A stretch of 64,000 nt of DNA. Origin: Pseudomonas sp. UBA1879 (GTDB lineage: Bacteria; Pseudomonadota; Gammaproteobacteria; Pseudomonadales; Pseudomonadaceae). The stretch spans positions 387,943 through 451,942 of the forward strand of contig NZ_DDHJ01000004.1 of assembly GCF_002338065.1 (NCBI RefSeq), read 5' to 3'. Below are positions 1 to 9,249 of this stretch, piece after piece. The position numbers were made by a program, and so were the translations under genes. How positions within the stretch are numbered: position 1 is the stretch's first letter; every line of letters begins with the position of its first letter. Below the pieces are notes generated by a model, which worked only from the letters and a program-made list of their open reading frames with translations, ran no database searches and was not told the origin of the DNA.

Positions 1-759
1 TTCAACATGGCCGGCGAGGTCGTGGGTATCAACTCGCAGATTTTCACCCGTTCTGGCGGTTTCATGGGCCTGTCGTTCGCCATTCCGATCGACGTGGCGA
101 TGGATGTCGCGAACCAACTGAAGGCCAATGGCAAAGTCAACCGTGGTTGGCTGGGGGTGGTGATTCAGGAAGTGAACAAAGACCTGGCCGAGTCGTTCGG
201 TCTGGACAAGCCTGCCGGCGCTCTGGTGGCGCAGGTACTGGACGACGGCCCGGCGGCCAAGGCCGGTTTGCAGGTGGGTGACGTGATCCTCAGCGCCAAC
301 GGCACGCCGATCATCATGTCCGCTGATTTGCCGCATCTGATTGGCAATCTGAAGGACGGCAGCAAGGCCGAGCTGGAAGTCATTCGGGACGGCAAGCGTC
401 AGAAACTGGCCGTGACAGTCGGCGCGCTTCCCGCGGAAGGGGAAGAAATGGGCGCCTCGAACGAAGGCGTCGAGCGCAGCAGCAATCGCATGGGCGTTTC
501 GGTCACCGACTTGACGGCTGAGCAGATGAAGTCGATGGACCTCAAGGGCGGCGTCGTCATCAAGGACGTTCAGGATGGCCCCGCTTCGCTGATTGGTCTG
601 CAGCCAGGTGACGTCATCACCCATCTGAACAATCAGGCGATCACGTCGGCCAAGCAATTCACGGAAGTTGCCAAAGGGTTGCCGAAGAATCGTTCGGTGT
701 CGATGCGGGTGTTGCGCCAGGGTCGCGCGACATTCATCACATTCAAACTGGCGGAATAA
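1..759 (+). CDS. mucD: MucD-type periplasmic serine endoprotease (5' truncated by window)
   Basis: C-terminal 252 residues of a DegP/HtrA-family periplasmic protease. The visible part begins in the last strands of the trypsin-like domain (VVGINSQIF, GLSFAIPID) and continues into two PDZ domains, at roughly residues 45-135 and 155-250. The catalytic GNSGG serine loop would lie just 5' of the window edge, so it cannot be checked. MucD degrades misfolded envelope proteins and is the last gene of the algU-mucA-mucB-mucD cluster, where it dampens alginate and sigma-E-type signalling. The next gene is lepA, as in P. aeruginosa, which distinguishes MucD from the paralogue AlgW. A rho-independent hairpin follows the stop codon. 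Confidence 0.95.
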   Translation, partial: FNMAGEVVGINSQIFTRSGGFMGLSFAIPIDVAMDVANQLKANGKVNRGWLGVVIQEVNKDLAESFGLDKPAGALVAQVLDDGPAAKAGLQVGDVILSANGTPIIMSADLPHLIGNLKDGSKAELEVIRDGKRQKLAVTVGALPAEGEEMGASNEGVERSSNRMGVSVTDLTAEQMKSMDLKGGVVIKDVQDGPASLIGLQPGDVITHLNNQAITSAKQFTEVAKGLPKNRSVSMRVLRQGRATFITFKLAE

Positions 760-776
760 TCGGCCAGACGGAGAAG

Positions 777-802
777 AGGAGCGGCCTGGCCGCTCCTTTT
801 TT
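777..802 (+). terminator. Rho-independent terminator after mucD
   Basis: An 8-bp GC-rich stem (AGGAGCGG / CCGCTCCT) with a 5-nt loop is followed by a run of T. It lies 18 bp after the mucD stop and suggests lepA has its own promoter or depends on read-through. Confidence 0.8.
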
Positions 803-928
803 GTATCTGGCTGACGGCAGGCTGTCTGTCCTCACGTGCGAACGTGACGCCTCAACCTTCCTTCAGGTACAATTCCCGGCTATTTTTCGGCGGGCAGTCT
901 GCCTGCAACCTTTTTCGAGTGTTGATCC

Positions 929-2725
929 GTGAGTGATTTGAGTCATATCCGCAATTTCTCCATCATCGCCCACATTGACCATGGCAAGTCGACGCTGGCT
1001 GATCGTTTCATTCAAATGTGCGGTGGCCTCACCGAACGTGAGATGGAAGCCCAAGTGCTCGATTCCATGGATCTGGAGCGTGAGCGCGGCATCACGATCA
1101 AGGCCCACAGCGTCACCCTTTATTACAAGGCGCAGGACGGCATCACCTACCAACTGAACTTCATCGACACCCCCGGCCACGTCGATTTCACCTACGAAGT
1201 CAGCCGCTCGCTGGCCGCCTGTGAGGGTGCGCTGCTGGTGGTCGATGCTGGACAGGGTGTGGAGGCGCAGTCCGTCGCCAACTGCTACACCGCCATTGAG
1301 CAGGGCCTGGAAGTCATGCCGGTCCTGAACAAGATGGACTTGCCGCAGGCCGACCCGGACCGCGTCAAGGACGAAATCGAGAAGATCATCGGCATCGATG
1401 CCACCGACGCCGTGGCCTGTAGCGCCAAGAGCGGCATGGGCGTCGATGAAGTGCTGGAGCGTCTGGTGAAGACGATTCCGGCGCCGACTGGCAACATCGA
1501 AGACCCGCTGCAAGCGCTGATCATTGACTCTTGGTTCGACAACTATCTGGGCGTCGTCTCCCTGGTGCGTGTCCGTCACGGTCGCGTCAAGAAGGGCGAC
1601 AAGATCCTCGTCAAATCCACCGGCAAGGTCCATCTGGTCGACAGCGTGGGCGTTTTCAACCCGAAACACACCGCCACTGCCGACCTGAAAGCCGGTGAAG
1701 TAGGCTTCATCATTGCCGGCATCAAAGACATTCACGGTGCGCCGGTAGGTGACACCCTGACCCTGAGCTCGACGCCGGACGTTGAAGTCCTGCCAGGCTT
1801 CAAGCGGATTCAGCCGCAGGTTTATGCGGGTCTGTTCCCGGTCAGCTCCGACGATTTCGAAGATTTCCGTGAAGCCCTGCAGAAGCTGACGCTGAACGAC
1901 TCGTCGCTGCAGTACACTCCTGAAAGCTCCGACGCACTGGGTTTCGGCTTCCGTTGCGGCTTCCTTGGCATGTTGCACATGGAGATTATCCAGGAGCGCC
2001 TGGAGCGCGAGTACGACCTGGACCTGATCACCACGGCGCCCACCGTAATCTTCGAACTGCTGCTCAAGACCGGTGAAACCATTTACGTCGACAACCCGTC
2101 GAAGCTGCCAGACCTCTCCAGCATCGAAGACATGCGCGAGCCGATCGTGCGGGCGAACATCCTTGTGCCTCAAGAGCACCTGGGCAACGTCATCACACTG
2201 TGCATCGAGAAACGTGGCGTTCAGCACGACATGCTGTTCCTCGGTACGCAGGTGCAAGTGACCTACGATTTGCCGATGAACGAAGTGGTGTTGGACTTCT
2301 TCGACCGTCTGAAGTCCACCAGTCGCGGTTATGCATCGCTGGACTATCATTTCGACCGCTATCAATCGGCGAGCCTGGTGAAGCTGGATGTACTGATCAA
2401 CGGTGACAAGGTCGACGCTTTGGCGCTGATCGTGCACCGGGACAATGCTGCCTATAAAGGTCGGGCGTTGACTGAAAAGATGAAAGAACTGATTCCTCGT
2501 CAGATGTTCGACGTGGCAATTCAGGCTGCCATCGGTGGCCAGATTATCGCGCGTACAACCGTCAAGGCGCTCAGAAAGAACGTACTGGCCAAGTGTTACG
2601 GTGGTGACGTGAGCCGTAAGAAAAAACTGCTTGAAAAGCAGAAGGCCGGTAAAAAACGCATGAAGCAGGTCGGTAACGTGGAGATTCCACAGGAAGCCTT
2701 CCTTGCAGTGCTCAGGTTGGAATAG
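929..2725 (+). CDS. lepA: Elongation factor 4 (LepA), ribosome back-translocating GTPase
   Basis: 598 residues, the usual LepA length, starting at GTG. The G1 P-loop AHIDHGKST is at residues 14-22, followed by the switch II DTPGH motif and the NKMD specificity motif. The EF-2-like domains and the LepA-specific lysine-rich C-terminus (KKKLLEKQKAGKKRMK) come next. EF-4 binds the ribosome and acts on stalled or mistranslocated complexes. It sits 9 bp upstream of lepB, which it precedes in most proteobacteria. Long open frames on the opposite strand here are composition shadows. Confidence 0.98.
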   Translation: MSDLSHIRNFSIIAHIDHGKSTLADRFIQMCGGLTEREMEAQVLDSMDLERERGITIKAHSVTLYYKAQDGITYQLNFIDTPGHVDFTYEVSRSLAACEGALLVVDAGQGVEAQSVANCYTAIEQGLEVMPVLNKMDLPQADPDRVKDEIEKIIGIDATDAVACSAKSGMGVDEVLERLVKTIPAPTGNIEDPLQALIIDSWFDNYLGVVSLVRVRHGRVKKGDKILVKSTGKVHLVDSVGVFNPKHTATADLKAGEVGFIIAGIKDIHGAPVGDTLTLSSTPDVEVLPGFKRIQPQVYAGLFPVSSDDFEDFREALQKLTLNDSSLQYTPESSDALGFGFRCGFLGMLHMEIIQERLEREYDLDLITTAPTVIFELLLKTGETIYVDNPSKLPDLSSIEDMREPIVRANILVPQEHLGNVITLCIEKRGVQHDMLFLGTQVQVTYDLPMNEVVLDFFDRLKSTSRGYASLDYHFDRYQSASLVKLDVLINGDKVDALALIVHRDNAAYKGRALTEKMKELIPRQMFDVAIQAAIGGQIIARTTVKALRKNVLAKCYGGDVSRKKKLLEKQKAGKKRMKQVGNVEIPQEAFLAVLRLE

Positions 2726-2734
2726 TCAGGCCCT

Positions 2735-3589
2735 ATGTCACTAAATTTCCCGCTGTTGTTGGTCATTGCCGTATTCGTTTGCGGTCTGCTGGCCTTGTTC
2801 GATCTGATCATACTGGCGCCGCGTCGGCGGACGGCGATAGCGAATTATCAGGGCAGCGTCAGCCAGCCGGATGTCGCTGTCGTCGAGCAGTTGAACAAGG
2901 AGCCATTGCTCGTCGAGTACGGCAAGTCGTTCTTTCCAGTGCTGTTCATCGTGCTGGTGCTGCGATCGTTTCTGGTCGAGCCCTTCCAGATTCCCTCGGG
3001 CTCGATGAAACCGACGCTGGACGTGGGCGATTTCATTCTGGTCAACAAGTTCTCCTACGGCATCCGCCTGCCGGTGATCGACCTCAAGGTGATTCCTGTC
3101 AGCGACCCGCAGCGCGGCGACGTGATGGTGTTCCGTTATCCGAGCGACCCCAACGTGAACTACATCAAGCGCGTCATCGGCCTGCCAGGCGATGTGATTC
3201 GCTACACCAACGACAAGCAATTGTTCATCAACGGGCAGTTGGTGGCCAAGCAGCTTGTCGGTTCGGAGCCAGGCACCTTGGGCAGCGCCGAGCTTTACAA
3301 CGAGAAGCTGGGCGAGGTCGAGCACCAGATCCGTCAGGAAATGAGCCGCTACCGTGCGCCGCCCGACCATGAGTGGACAGTGCCCGCAGGTCACTACTTC
3401 ATGATGGGCGACAACCGCGACAACTCCAACGACAGCCGCTACTGGGATGACCCCAATATTCCCAAGGATGAGCTGGGTATGGTTCCCGACAAGAATATCG
3501 TCGGTAAGGCATTCGCTGTCTGGATGAGCTGGCCGGAGCCTAAACTGAGCCACTTCCCGAACTTCTCGCGGGTCGGCTTGATCAAGTGA
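2735..3589 (+). CDS. lepB: Signal peptidase I
   Basis: 284 residues, typical of proteobacterial LepB. Two N-terminal membrane segments (about residues 5-25 and 62-80) come before the catalytic domain. The serine motif IPSGSMKPTL, the general-base lysine motif (YIKRVIGLPGD) and the GDNRDNSNDSR box are all present, so the Ser-Lys dyad is intact. It cleaves signal peptides from Sec and Tat substrates at the outer face of the inner membrane. It follows lepA after 9 bp and is presumably co-transcribed. An imperfect hairpin without a T-run lies just downstream (3598-3620). Confidence 0.97.
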   Translation: MSLNFPLLLVIAVFVCGLLALFDLIILAPRRRTAIANYQGSVSQPDVAVVEQLNKEPLLVEYGKSFFPVLFIVLVLRSFLVEPFQIPSGSMKPTLDVGDFILVNKFSYGIRLPVIDLKVIPVSDPQRGDVMVFRYPSDPNVNYIKRVIGLPGDVIRYTNDKQLFINGQLVAKQLVGSEPGTLGSAELYNEKLGEVEHQIRQEMSRYRAPPDHEWTVPAGHYFMMGDNRDNSNDSRYWDDPNIPKDELGMVPDKNIVGKAFAVWMSWPEPKLSHFPNFSRVGLIK

Positions 3590-3597
3590 CACCGATG

Positions 3598-3620
3598 CGG
3601 CGCTGTCTGACACAGCGCCG
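3598..3620 (+). other. Intergenic hairpin after lepB
   Basis: CGGCGCTGT and ACAGCGCCG form a perfect 9-bp stem with a 5-nt loop. No T-run follows, so it looks more like an RNA-processing or stability hairpin, or a rho-assisted stop, than a classical terminator. Confidence 0.5.
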
Positions 3621-3694
3621 TATGTCATTTCGGCAGGCTATGCTGCAAAGCTCAGCTTGCAGACAGCAGTGACGGACTATTCTTGAGGGCAAAC

Positions 3695-4072
3695 ATGACT
3701 TCCGCCGGTTCGCAAAAAGGCTTGTCGTTCATTGGGTGGCTGGTCCTGCTAGCCCTCGTTGCATTTGCCGCGAGCACCGCAGCCAAGGTCGTGCCGCATT
3801 ACCTCGATTACATGTCGCTGAAGAAAATCATCGAGGCCGCGGGAACCGACAAGACTGCGGATGTCAGCAACAGCAATGAGTTCTATGACTATGTGGCCAA
3901 AGGCATGCAGGTCAATAACATTCGGGATGTGGATTTGAACAAGGCGTTAAGCGTGACGACGGAGAACAACAGGTTCCTCGCCCATTTGAAATACGAACAA
4001 CGTGAGCCACTGATCCAGAACATCGATCTGGTGGTCAAGTTCGACCACGAATTCAGTGTGGGTAAACCGTGA
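3695..4072 (+). CDS. DUF4845 family membrane-anchored protein
   Basis: 125 residues from the ATG at 3695. That start is chosen over the upstream TTG (3683) because a GAGGG Shine-Dalgarno lies about 6 bp before it. One N-terminal hydrophobic helix (about residues 10-28, WLVLLALVAFAAS) is followed by a small soluble, presumably periplasmic domain. The family is conserved between lepB and rnc in Pseudomonas, but its function is not established. It overlaps the rnc start by 4 bp, implying translational coupling. Confidence 0.85.
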   Translation: MTSAGSQKGLSFIGWLVLLALVAFAASTAAKVVPHYLDYMSLKKIIEAAGTDKTADVSNSNEFYDYVAKGMQVNNIRDVDLNKALSVTTENNRFLAHLKYEQREPLIQNIDLVVKFDHEFSVGKP

Positions 4073-4758
4073 GCGTGTCATTGAGTCGCCTGGAGCGTCA
4101 GCTCGGCTATACCTTCAAGGACCAGGAATTGATGGTTCTGGCGTTGACCCACCGCAGTTTTGCCGGTCGTAATAACGAGCGTCTGGAATTTCTCGGTGAT
4201 GCCATTCTCAACTTCGTGGCCGGCGAGGCGCTGTTCGAACGCTTTCCTCAGGCCCGCGAAGGCCAGCTATCCCGTTTACGCGCACGTCTGGTGAAGGGCG
4301 AAACCCTCGCCTTGCTGGCGCGCGGTTTCGATCTGGGTGAATACCTGCGACTGGGTTCCGGTGAATTGAAAAGCGGTGGCTTCCGTCGCGAGTCGATTCT
4401 GGCCGATGCCCTTGAAGCGCTGATTGGCGCGATCTATCTGGATTCGGGCATGGACATGGCGCGCGAACGCGTGCTGTCCTGGCTGGCCAGCGAGTTCGAC
4501 AGCCTGACGCTGGTGGACACCAACAAAGACCCGAAAACCCGGCTGCAGGAATTCCTTCAGTCGCGTGCCTGTGAGTTGCCGCGCTACGAAGTGGTGGACA
4601 TTCAGGGCGAGCCGCATTGCCGAACGTTTTTCGTCGAATGCGAGATCACCTTACTGAACGAAAAAAGCCGGGGACAAGGGGTCAGCCGTCGCATTGCCGA
4701 ACAGGTAGCCGCGGCCGCAGCCCTTATCGCCCTGGGTGTGGAGAACGGCAATGACTGA
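4069..4758 (+). CDS. rnc: Ribonuclease III
   Basis: 229 residues from GTG, standard bacterial RNase III length. The signature ERLEFLGDA at about residues 38-46 carries the catalytic acidic residues. A second acidic cluster lies in DALEALIGAIYLDSG. The C-terminal double-stranded RNA-binding domain spans about residues 155-225. It processes 30S rRNA precursors and cleaves structured mRNAs. It overlaps the upstream DUF4845 gene by 4 bp and era by 8 bp, the conserved rnc-era coupling. Confidence 0.98.
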   Translation: MSVSLSRLERQLGYTFKDQELMVLALTHRSFAGRNNERLEFLGDAILNFVAGEALFERFPQAREGQLSRLRARLVKGETLALLARGFDLGEYLRLGSGELKSGGFRRESILADALEALIGAIYLDSGMDMARERVLSWLASEFDSLTLVDTNKDPKTRLQEFLQSRACELPRYEVVDIQGEPHCRTFFVECEITLLNEKSRGQGVSRRIAEQVAAAAALIALGVENGND

Positions 4759-5653
4759 TTCAACTGCAACACGCTGTGGCTATGTCGCCATCGTTGGCCG
4801 GCCAAACGTGGGCAAGTCGACGCTGCTCAACCACATCCTCGGCCAGAAACTGGCGATCACCTCGCGCAAGCCGCAGACCACACGCCACAACATGCTGGGT
4901 ATCAAGACCGAAGGCGCCGTGCAGGCGATTTACGTCGACACCCCTGGCATGCACAAGAACAGCGACAAAGCGCTGAACCGCTACATGAACAAAACCGCGT
5001 CGGCCGCGTTGAAAGACGTCGATGTGGTGATCTTCGTGGTGGACCGCACCAAATGGACCGAAGAGGACCAGATGGTGCTGGAGCGTGTGCAGTACGTAAC
5101 CGGGCCGCTGATCGTCGCGTTGAACAAGACTGACCGTATCGAGGACAAGGCCGAGCTGATGCCGCACCTGTCCTGGCTGCAGGAACAGCTGCCCAATGCA
5201 CAGATCATCCCGATTTCCGCGCAGCAAGGGCATAACCTCGAAGCGCTGGAAAAGGTGATCGCCGAACACCTGCCGGAAAATGATCATTTCTTCCCGGAAG
5301 ACCAGATCACGGACCGCAGCAGCCGTTTCCTTGCTGCCGAGCTGGTGCGTGAGAAGATCATGCGTCAGTTGGGTGCCGAGCTGCCGTACCAGATCACGGT
5401 CGAGATTGAAGAGTTCAAACAACAGGGCAAGACCCTGCACATTCACGCCCTGATTCTAGTCGAGCGTGATGGCCAGAAGAAAATCATCATTGGCGACAAG
5501 GGCGAACGCATCAAGCGCATTGGCTCCGATGCCCGCCGCGACATGGAAGTGTTGTTCGACTCCAAGGTGATGCTCAACCTGTGGGTCAAGGTCAAAGGCG
5601 GCTGGTCCGATGACGAACGCGCGTTGCGCTCGTTGGGTTACGGCGACCTCTAA
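4751..5653 (+). CDS. era: GTPase Era
   Basis: 300 residues from the ATG at 4751, inside the end of rnc. G motifs are intact: GRPNVGKST (G1), DTPGMH (G3), NKTD (G4). A C-terminal KH domain (IIIGDKGERIKRIG region) binds the 3' end of 16S rRNA. Era is an essential 30S maturation checkpoint GTPase that associates with the inner membrane. The reading frame continues 15 bp upstream to another possible ATG, but the 4751 start gives the usual N-terminus. Confidence 0.97.
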   Translation: MTDSTATRCGYVAIVGRPNVGKSTLLNHILGQKLAITSRKPQTTRHNMLGIKTEGAVQAIYVDTPGMHKNSDKALNRYMNKTASAALKDVDVVIFVVDRTKWTEEDQMVLERVQYVTGPLIVALNKTDRIEDKAELMPHLSWLQEQLPNAQIIPISAQQGHNLEALEKVIAEHLPENDHFFPEDQITDRSSRFLAAELVREKIMRQLGAELPYQITVEIEEFKQQGKTLHIHALILVERDGQKKIIIGDKGERIKRIGSDARRDMEVLFDSKVMLNLWVKVKGGWSDDERALRSLGYGDL

Positions 5654-5670
5654 GCATTTATTGCTTCACT

Positions 5671-5760
5671 TGTGGGAGCGAGCTTGCTCGCGAAGAGGGT
5701 GTAACGTTCAACATCGATGTTGACTGGCGCACCGCGTTCGCGAGCAAGCTCGCTCCCACA
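5671..5760. repeat. REPIN: perfect inverted pair of REP sequences
   Basis: A 24-bp REP (5671-5694, TGTGGGAGCGAGCTTGCTCG then CGAA) is repeated as an exact reverse complement at 5737-5760. The spacer is 42 bp. This is the classic mobilisable REPIN unit of fluorescent Pseudomonas, dispersed by RAYT transposases. It lies between era and recO. Confidence 0.9.
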
Positions 5761-5806
5761 GTGGTTTCAGTTGACCATGAATTCATGTTCGCTCATCGAG
5801 AAGTGC

Positions 5807-6496
5807 ATGTCCCCAAACGCTCCCGCCAGCCAACTCGCCTATGTGCTCCACAGCCGGCCCTACCGTGAAAACAGCGCGTTGGTGGACTTCGTTACGCCTC
5901 AGGGTCGTCTACGTGCCGTGTTGCGTAGCGCCAAAGGCAAAGCGGGTTCGCTGGCGCGGCCGTTCGTGCCGCTGGAAGTCGAATTTCGTGGGCGCGGCGA
6001 GCTGAAGAACGTGGGACGCATGGAAGGCGCCGGTATCGCGGCCTGGCTGGAAGGCGATGCGCTGTTCAGCGGCCTTTACCTCAATGAACTGTTGATTCGC
6101 CTGTTGCCTGCCGAGGATCCACATCCGGGCGTGTTCGAACACTACGCCGCGACGCTGGCCGCGCTGGCTGAAGGTCGAGCGCTGGAACCTTTGTTGCGAT
6201 CTTTCGAGTGGCGCCTGCTGGACGACTTGGGTTACGGTTTTGCCCTCGACGCGGACGTTAACGGCGATCCACTTGCCACAGACGGCATGTACCGCCTGCA
6301 AGTCGACGCCGGCCTTGAGCGGGTGTATCTGTTTCAGCCGGGTCTGTTTCAGGGGGCAGAGCTGCTGGCCATGTCCGAGGCGGACTGGAGCGCGCCGGGT
6401 GCGTTGTCAGCGGCCAAGCGGCTGATGCGTCAGGCGCTCGCCGTGCATCTGGGTGGGCGTCCCTTGGTGAGTCGAGAGCTGTTTCGCAAGCCCTAG
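5807..6496 (+). CDS. recO: DNA repair protein RecO
   Basis: 229 residues from the ATG at 5807. The frame is open further upstream, but that part runs into the REPIN and has no RecO-like sequence. The N-terminal OB-fold begins at AYVLHSRPYRE. The family signature LYLNELLIRLLPAEDPHP and the helical C-terminal domain follow. RecO loads RecA with RecR and anneals SSB-coated single strands in the RecFOR gap-repair pathway. It lies between era and pdxJ, as in other pseudomonads. Confidence 0.94.
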   Translation: MSPNAPASQLAYVLHSRPYRENSALVDFVTPQGRLRAVLRSAKGKAGSLARPFVPLEVEFRGRGELKNVGRMEGAGIAAWLEGDALFSGLYLNELLIRLLPAEDPHPGVFEHYAATLAALAEGRALEPLLRSFEWRLLDDLGYGFALDADVNGDPLATDGMYRLQVDAGLERVYLFQPGLFQGAELLAMSEADWSAPGALSAAKRLMRQALAVHLGGRPLVSRELFRKP

Positions 6497-6561
6497 CGAC
6501 ACGATTTTTTAAATCAGCGACAGGCCGATGGCCTGTTCAGATCACGTTTCAGGAGACCACA

Positions 6562-7308
6562 GTGACCCACAGCACCCGCATTCTGCTCGGCGTGAACATC
6601 GACCACGTGGCGACGTTGCGCCAGGCACGTGGCACCCGTTATCCCGACCCGGTGAAAGCCGCGCTGGACGCTGAGGAAGCCGGGGCCGACGGCATCACCG
6701 TTCACCTGCGTGAAGACCGCCGGCACATTCAGGAGCGCGATGTGCTGCTGCTCAAGGACGTGCTGCAGACCCGCATGAATTTCGAGATGGGCGTCACCGA
6801 AGAGATGATGGCGTTCGCCGAGCGCATTCGTCCCGCGCACATTTGTCTGGTGCCGGAGACCCGCCAGGAGTTGACCACTGAAGGCGGTCTTGATGTCGCC
6901 GGTCAGGAAGCGCGGATCAGGGCGGCGGTGGAGCGTCTGTCGGCCATCGGCAGCGAGGTGTCGCTGTTCATCGATGCCGATGAGCGTCAGATCGAGGCGT
7001 CAGCGCGTATCGGTGCGCCCGCCATCGAGTTGCACACCGGGCGTTACGCCGATGCAGAAACGCCAAGCGAAGTGGCTGAAGAGCTTCAGCGCATCGCCGA
7101 TGGCGTGGCCTTTGGCATCCAGCAAGGCCTGATCGTCAATGCGGGCCATGGCCTGCATTACCACAACGTCGAAGCGGTGGCCGCGATCAAGGGCATAAAC
7201 GAGTTGAACATCGGGCACGCGTTGGTGGCCCATGCGCTGTTCGTGGGGTTCAAGTCGGCAGTGTCGGAAATGAAGGCGTTGATCCTGGCGGCTGCGGCCA
7301 AGGCCTGA
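6562..7308 (+). CDS. pdxJ: Pyridoxine 5'-phosphate synthase
   Basis: 248 residues from GTG, preceded by an AGGAG Shine-Dalgarno. The TIM-barrel enzyme condenses 1-deoxyxylulose 5-phosphate with 3-amino-2-oxopropyl phosphate to give pyridoxine 5'-phosphate. Family motifs are present: GVNIDHVATLRQARGT at the N-terminus, DGITVHLREDRRHI, and the C-terminal NAGHGLHYHNV phosphate-binding stretch. It is the last gene of the mucD-lepA-rnc-era cluster. Confidence 0.97.
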   Translation: MTHSTRILLGVNIDHVATLRQARGTRYPDPVKAALDAEEAGADGITVHLREDRRHIQERDVLLLKDVLQTRMNFEMGVTEEMMAFAERIRPAHICLVPETRQELTTEGGLDVAGQEARIRAAVERLSAIGSEVSLFIDADERQIEASARIGAPAIELHTGRYADAETPSEVAEELQRIADGVAFGIQQGLIVNAGHGLHYHNVEAVAAIKGINELNIGHALVAHALFVGFKSAVSEMKALILAAAAKA

Positions 7309-7344
7309 TTCGCTAGCCGATTGCGCTGGCGCACCTAGGACCTC

Positions 7345-7430
7345 TAGGAGCCGGCTTGCTGGCAAAAGCGGTGGGTCAGTTACAGATGCTTGGACTGACA
7401 CGCCGTCTTCGCCAGCAAGCCGGCTCCCAC
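7345..7430. repeat. REPIN, GCCGGCTTGCTGGC family
   Basis: TAGGAGCCGGCTTGCTGGC at 7345 is mirrored by GCCAGCAAGCCGGCTCCCA ending near 7429. The internal spacer contains a GTCAGT / ACTGAC inverted pair. It lies between the convergent pdxJ and cmoB genes and may also act as a transcription stop. It belongs to a different REP family from the one at 5671. Confidence 0.85.
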
Positions 7431-7459
7431 GGGGTTTGCGGTGTTCGACGGAGCGGCCC

Positions 7460-8419
7460 TTAGGCCTTGCGCCCCACGATCACTGCCCGGCGTGGCGCAG
7501 GCAACCCTTCCACGGTTTTGCTCGGATCAGTCGGATCGAGGAAGTCGCTGAGGGACTGGTATTTCATCCATTCGGTGCTGCGTTGTTCTTCGACCGTGGT
7601 GGTGCTGACGTCCACACAGCGCACGTCGACGAACCCGGCTCGGCGCAGCCACAGTTCCAGCGCCGGCACTGACGGCAGGAACCACACGTTACGCATCTGC
7701 GAGTAACGGTCTTCCGGCACCAGCACCTGATGCACGTCGCCTTCGACGACCATGGTCTCCAGCACCAGCTCGCCACCCTTCACCAGGCAATCTTTCAACG
7801 CCAGCAAATGGTCGATGGGCGATTTGCGGTGATACAGCACGCCCATGGAAAACACCGTGTCGAAGCCTTCCAGCCGCGCAGGCAGGTCTTCCAGGGCGAA
7901 CGGCAGATGCCAGGCAGGCAGGTCAGGCAAATAGCGCTGCATCGCCTGAAACTGGCAGAAGAACAGCCAGTTCGGGTCGACACCGATGACGCTGTCGGCG
8001 CCCGCGCCGAGCATGCGCCATTGGTAATAGCCGTTGCCGCAGCCCACGTCCAGCACGCGCTTGCCCACCAGGTCCAGATGCGGCGACACCCGCGACCACT
8101 TCCAGTCCGAGCGCCATTCGGTGTCAATGTGAACACCAAACACGTCGAACGGTCCTTTCCGCCAGGGCGACAGGCCCATCAATGCTGCACGCGTTTGTTC
8201 GCGGGTGGCGTCGTCACAATCGGCGTCGAGAATGAAGTCGTCCTTGAGTTCGACTCGGCTCGGCGTCAGGTCAGGCAGCGCGTTAAGGGCGCCTTGCCAC
8301 CGCTCCAGATCGCCGTGGCCTTTTTCCATCTTCGCGTCGAGCTGCGCTTGCAGGCTTTGAGCCCAAGGGTACAAAGGCGTGCCCGCCAGACGGCGGACGA
8401 GGGGGGTGAGATCGATCAT
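7460..8419 (-). CDS. cmoB: tRNA U34 carboxymethyltransferase CmoB
   Basis: 319 residues. Class I methyltransferase fold with the SAM-binding motif VLDVGCGNGYYQWRM and the downstream GVDPNWLFFCQF strand. CmoB transfers the carboxymethyl group of carboxy-SAM to 5-hydroxyuridine at the tRNA wobble position, giving cmo5U34. The start codon overlaps the cmoA stop by 4 bp, so the pair is translationally coupled. CmoA supplies its unusual cofactor. Confidence 0.96.
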   Translation of the reverse strand: MIDLTPLVRRLAGTPLYPWAQSLQAQLDAKMEKGHGDLERWQGALNALPDLTPSRVELKDDFILDADCDDATREQTRAALMGLSPWRKGPFDVFGVHIDTEWRSDWKWSRVSPHLDLVGKRVLDVGCGNGYYQWRMLGAGADSVIGVDPNWLFFCQFQAMQRYLPDLPAWHLPFALEDLPARLEGFDTVFSMGVLYHRKSPIDHLLALKDCLVKGGELVLETMVVEGDVHQVLVPEDRYSQMRNVWFLPSVPALELWLRRAGFVDVRCVDVSTTTVEEQRSTEWMKYQSLSDFLDPTDPSKTVEGLPAPRRAVIVGRKA

Positions 8420-9159
8420 GGCAGGGCAATCAATGAGGCGAAATTAAGGCACTGGAACCAAGGCACGACTTTGGAGAATCCTGCAGCGAGCAGGCGTTCG
8501 CGGTGTTGTTCAAGGCTGTCGGGTTTCATCACGTTTTCAATCGCTGAGCGTTTTTGGGCGATTTCCAGTTCGCTGTAGCCGTTGGCGCGCTTGAACGCCA
8601 CGTGCAGGTCAGTGAGCAGCGCCTGTTCTTCGGGGTCGTCGAAACGCAGCTTTTCCGAGAGGATCAGCGCACCGCCCGGCAACAAGGCCTGACGAATGCG
8701 AGCGAGTAATTCCAGACGCTGCTCAGGGGCGATGAACTGCAAGGTGAAGTTCAGCGCGACGACTGAAGCAGGCTGGAAGTCGAGCGCCAGAATGTCGCCC
8801 TCGATCACTTCGACCGGCAGCAACTCCTGAAACATCGAGTCTTGCGCGTTGAGGTATTCGCGGCAGCGCTCGACCATCGCCGTGGAGTTGTCGATGGCGA
8901 TCACCCGGCAATCGTCGGTGCGGACATGGCGGCGCAGCGCTTGAGTGACGGCGCCCAGCGAACTGCCCAGGTCATAGAGCACGCTGTGGGGTTGCGCGAA
9001 CTGCGCGGCGAGCACGCCAAGGTTCTCGACGATGGTCGGATAGCCCGGCACCGAGCGCTTGATCATGTCGGGGAACACCCGCACCACGTCCTCATTGAAG
9101 GCGAAGTCGGGCACCTGTGGCAGGGGCTGGGCGAACAGGCGGTCGGGTTCTTGGCTCAC
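8416..9159 (-). CDS. cmoA: Carboxy-S-adenosyl-L-methionine synthase CmoA
   Basis: 247 residues starting at GTG. SAM-binding motif I appears as VLYDLGSSLGAVTQ, with the ALNFTLQFI post-motif stretch typical of CmoA. It converts SAM plus prephenate to carboxy-SAM and phenylpyruvate, and the product is used by CmoB encoded immediately downstream. Promoters would lie in the short AT-poor gap before the icp gene. Confidence 0.96.
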   Translation of the reverse strand: MSQEPDRLFAQPLPQVPDFAFNEDVVRVFPDMIKRSVPGYPTIVENLGVLAAQFAQPHSVLYDLGSSLGAVTQALRRHVRTDDCRVIAIDNSTAMVERCREYLNAQDSMFQELLPVEVIEGDILALDFQPASVVALNFTLQFIAPEQRLELLARIRQALLPGGALILSEKLRFDDPEEQALLTDLHVAFKRANGYSELEIAQKRSAIENVMKPDSLEQHRERLLAAGFSKVVPWFQCLNFASLIALP

Positions 9160-9249
9160 GGCGGTTCCGATGGGTATGGCGAAAAGTCGGGCATTTTAGC
9201 GATTGTCTGACCCCGCCGAAACCTCAACTCATCGTGCGGGCCGGGGTTT

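Noticed and set aside
863..2437. 524-codon open frame on the minus strand opposite lepA
   Set aside because: It is the antisense shadow of a highly conserved GC-rich gene. Its product is low-complexity (His/Gln/Arg-rich) with no domain.
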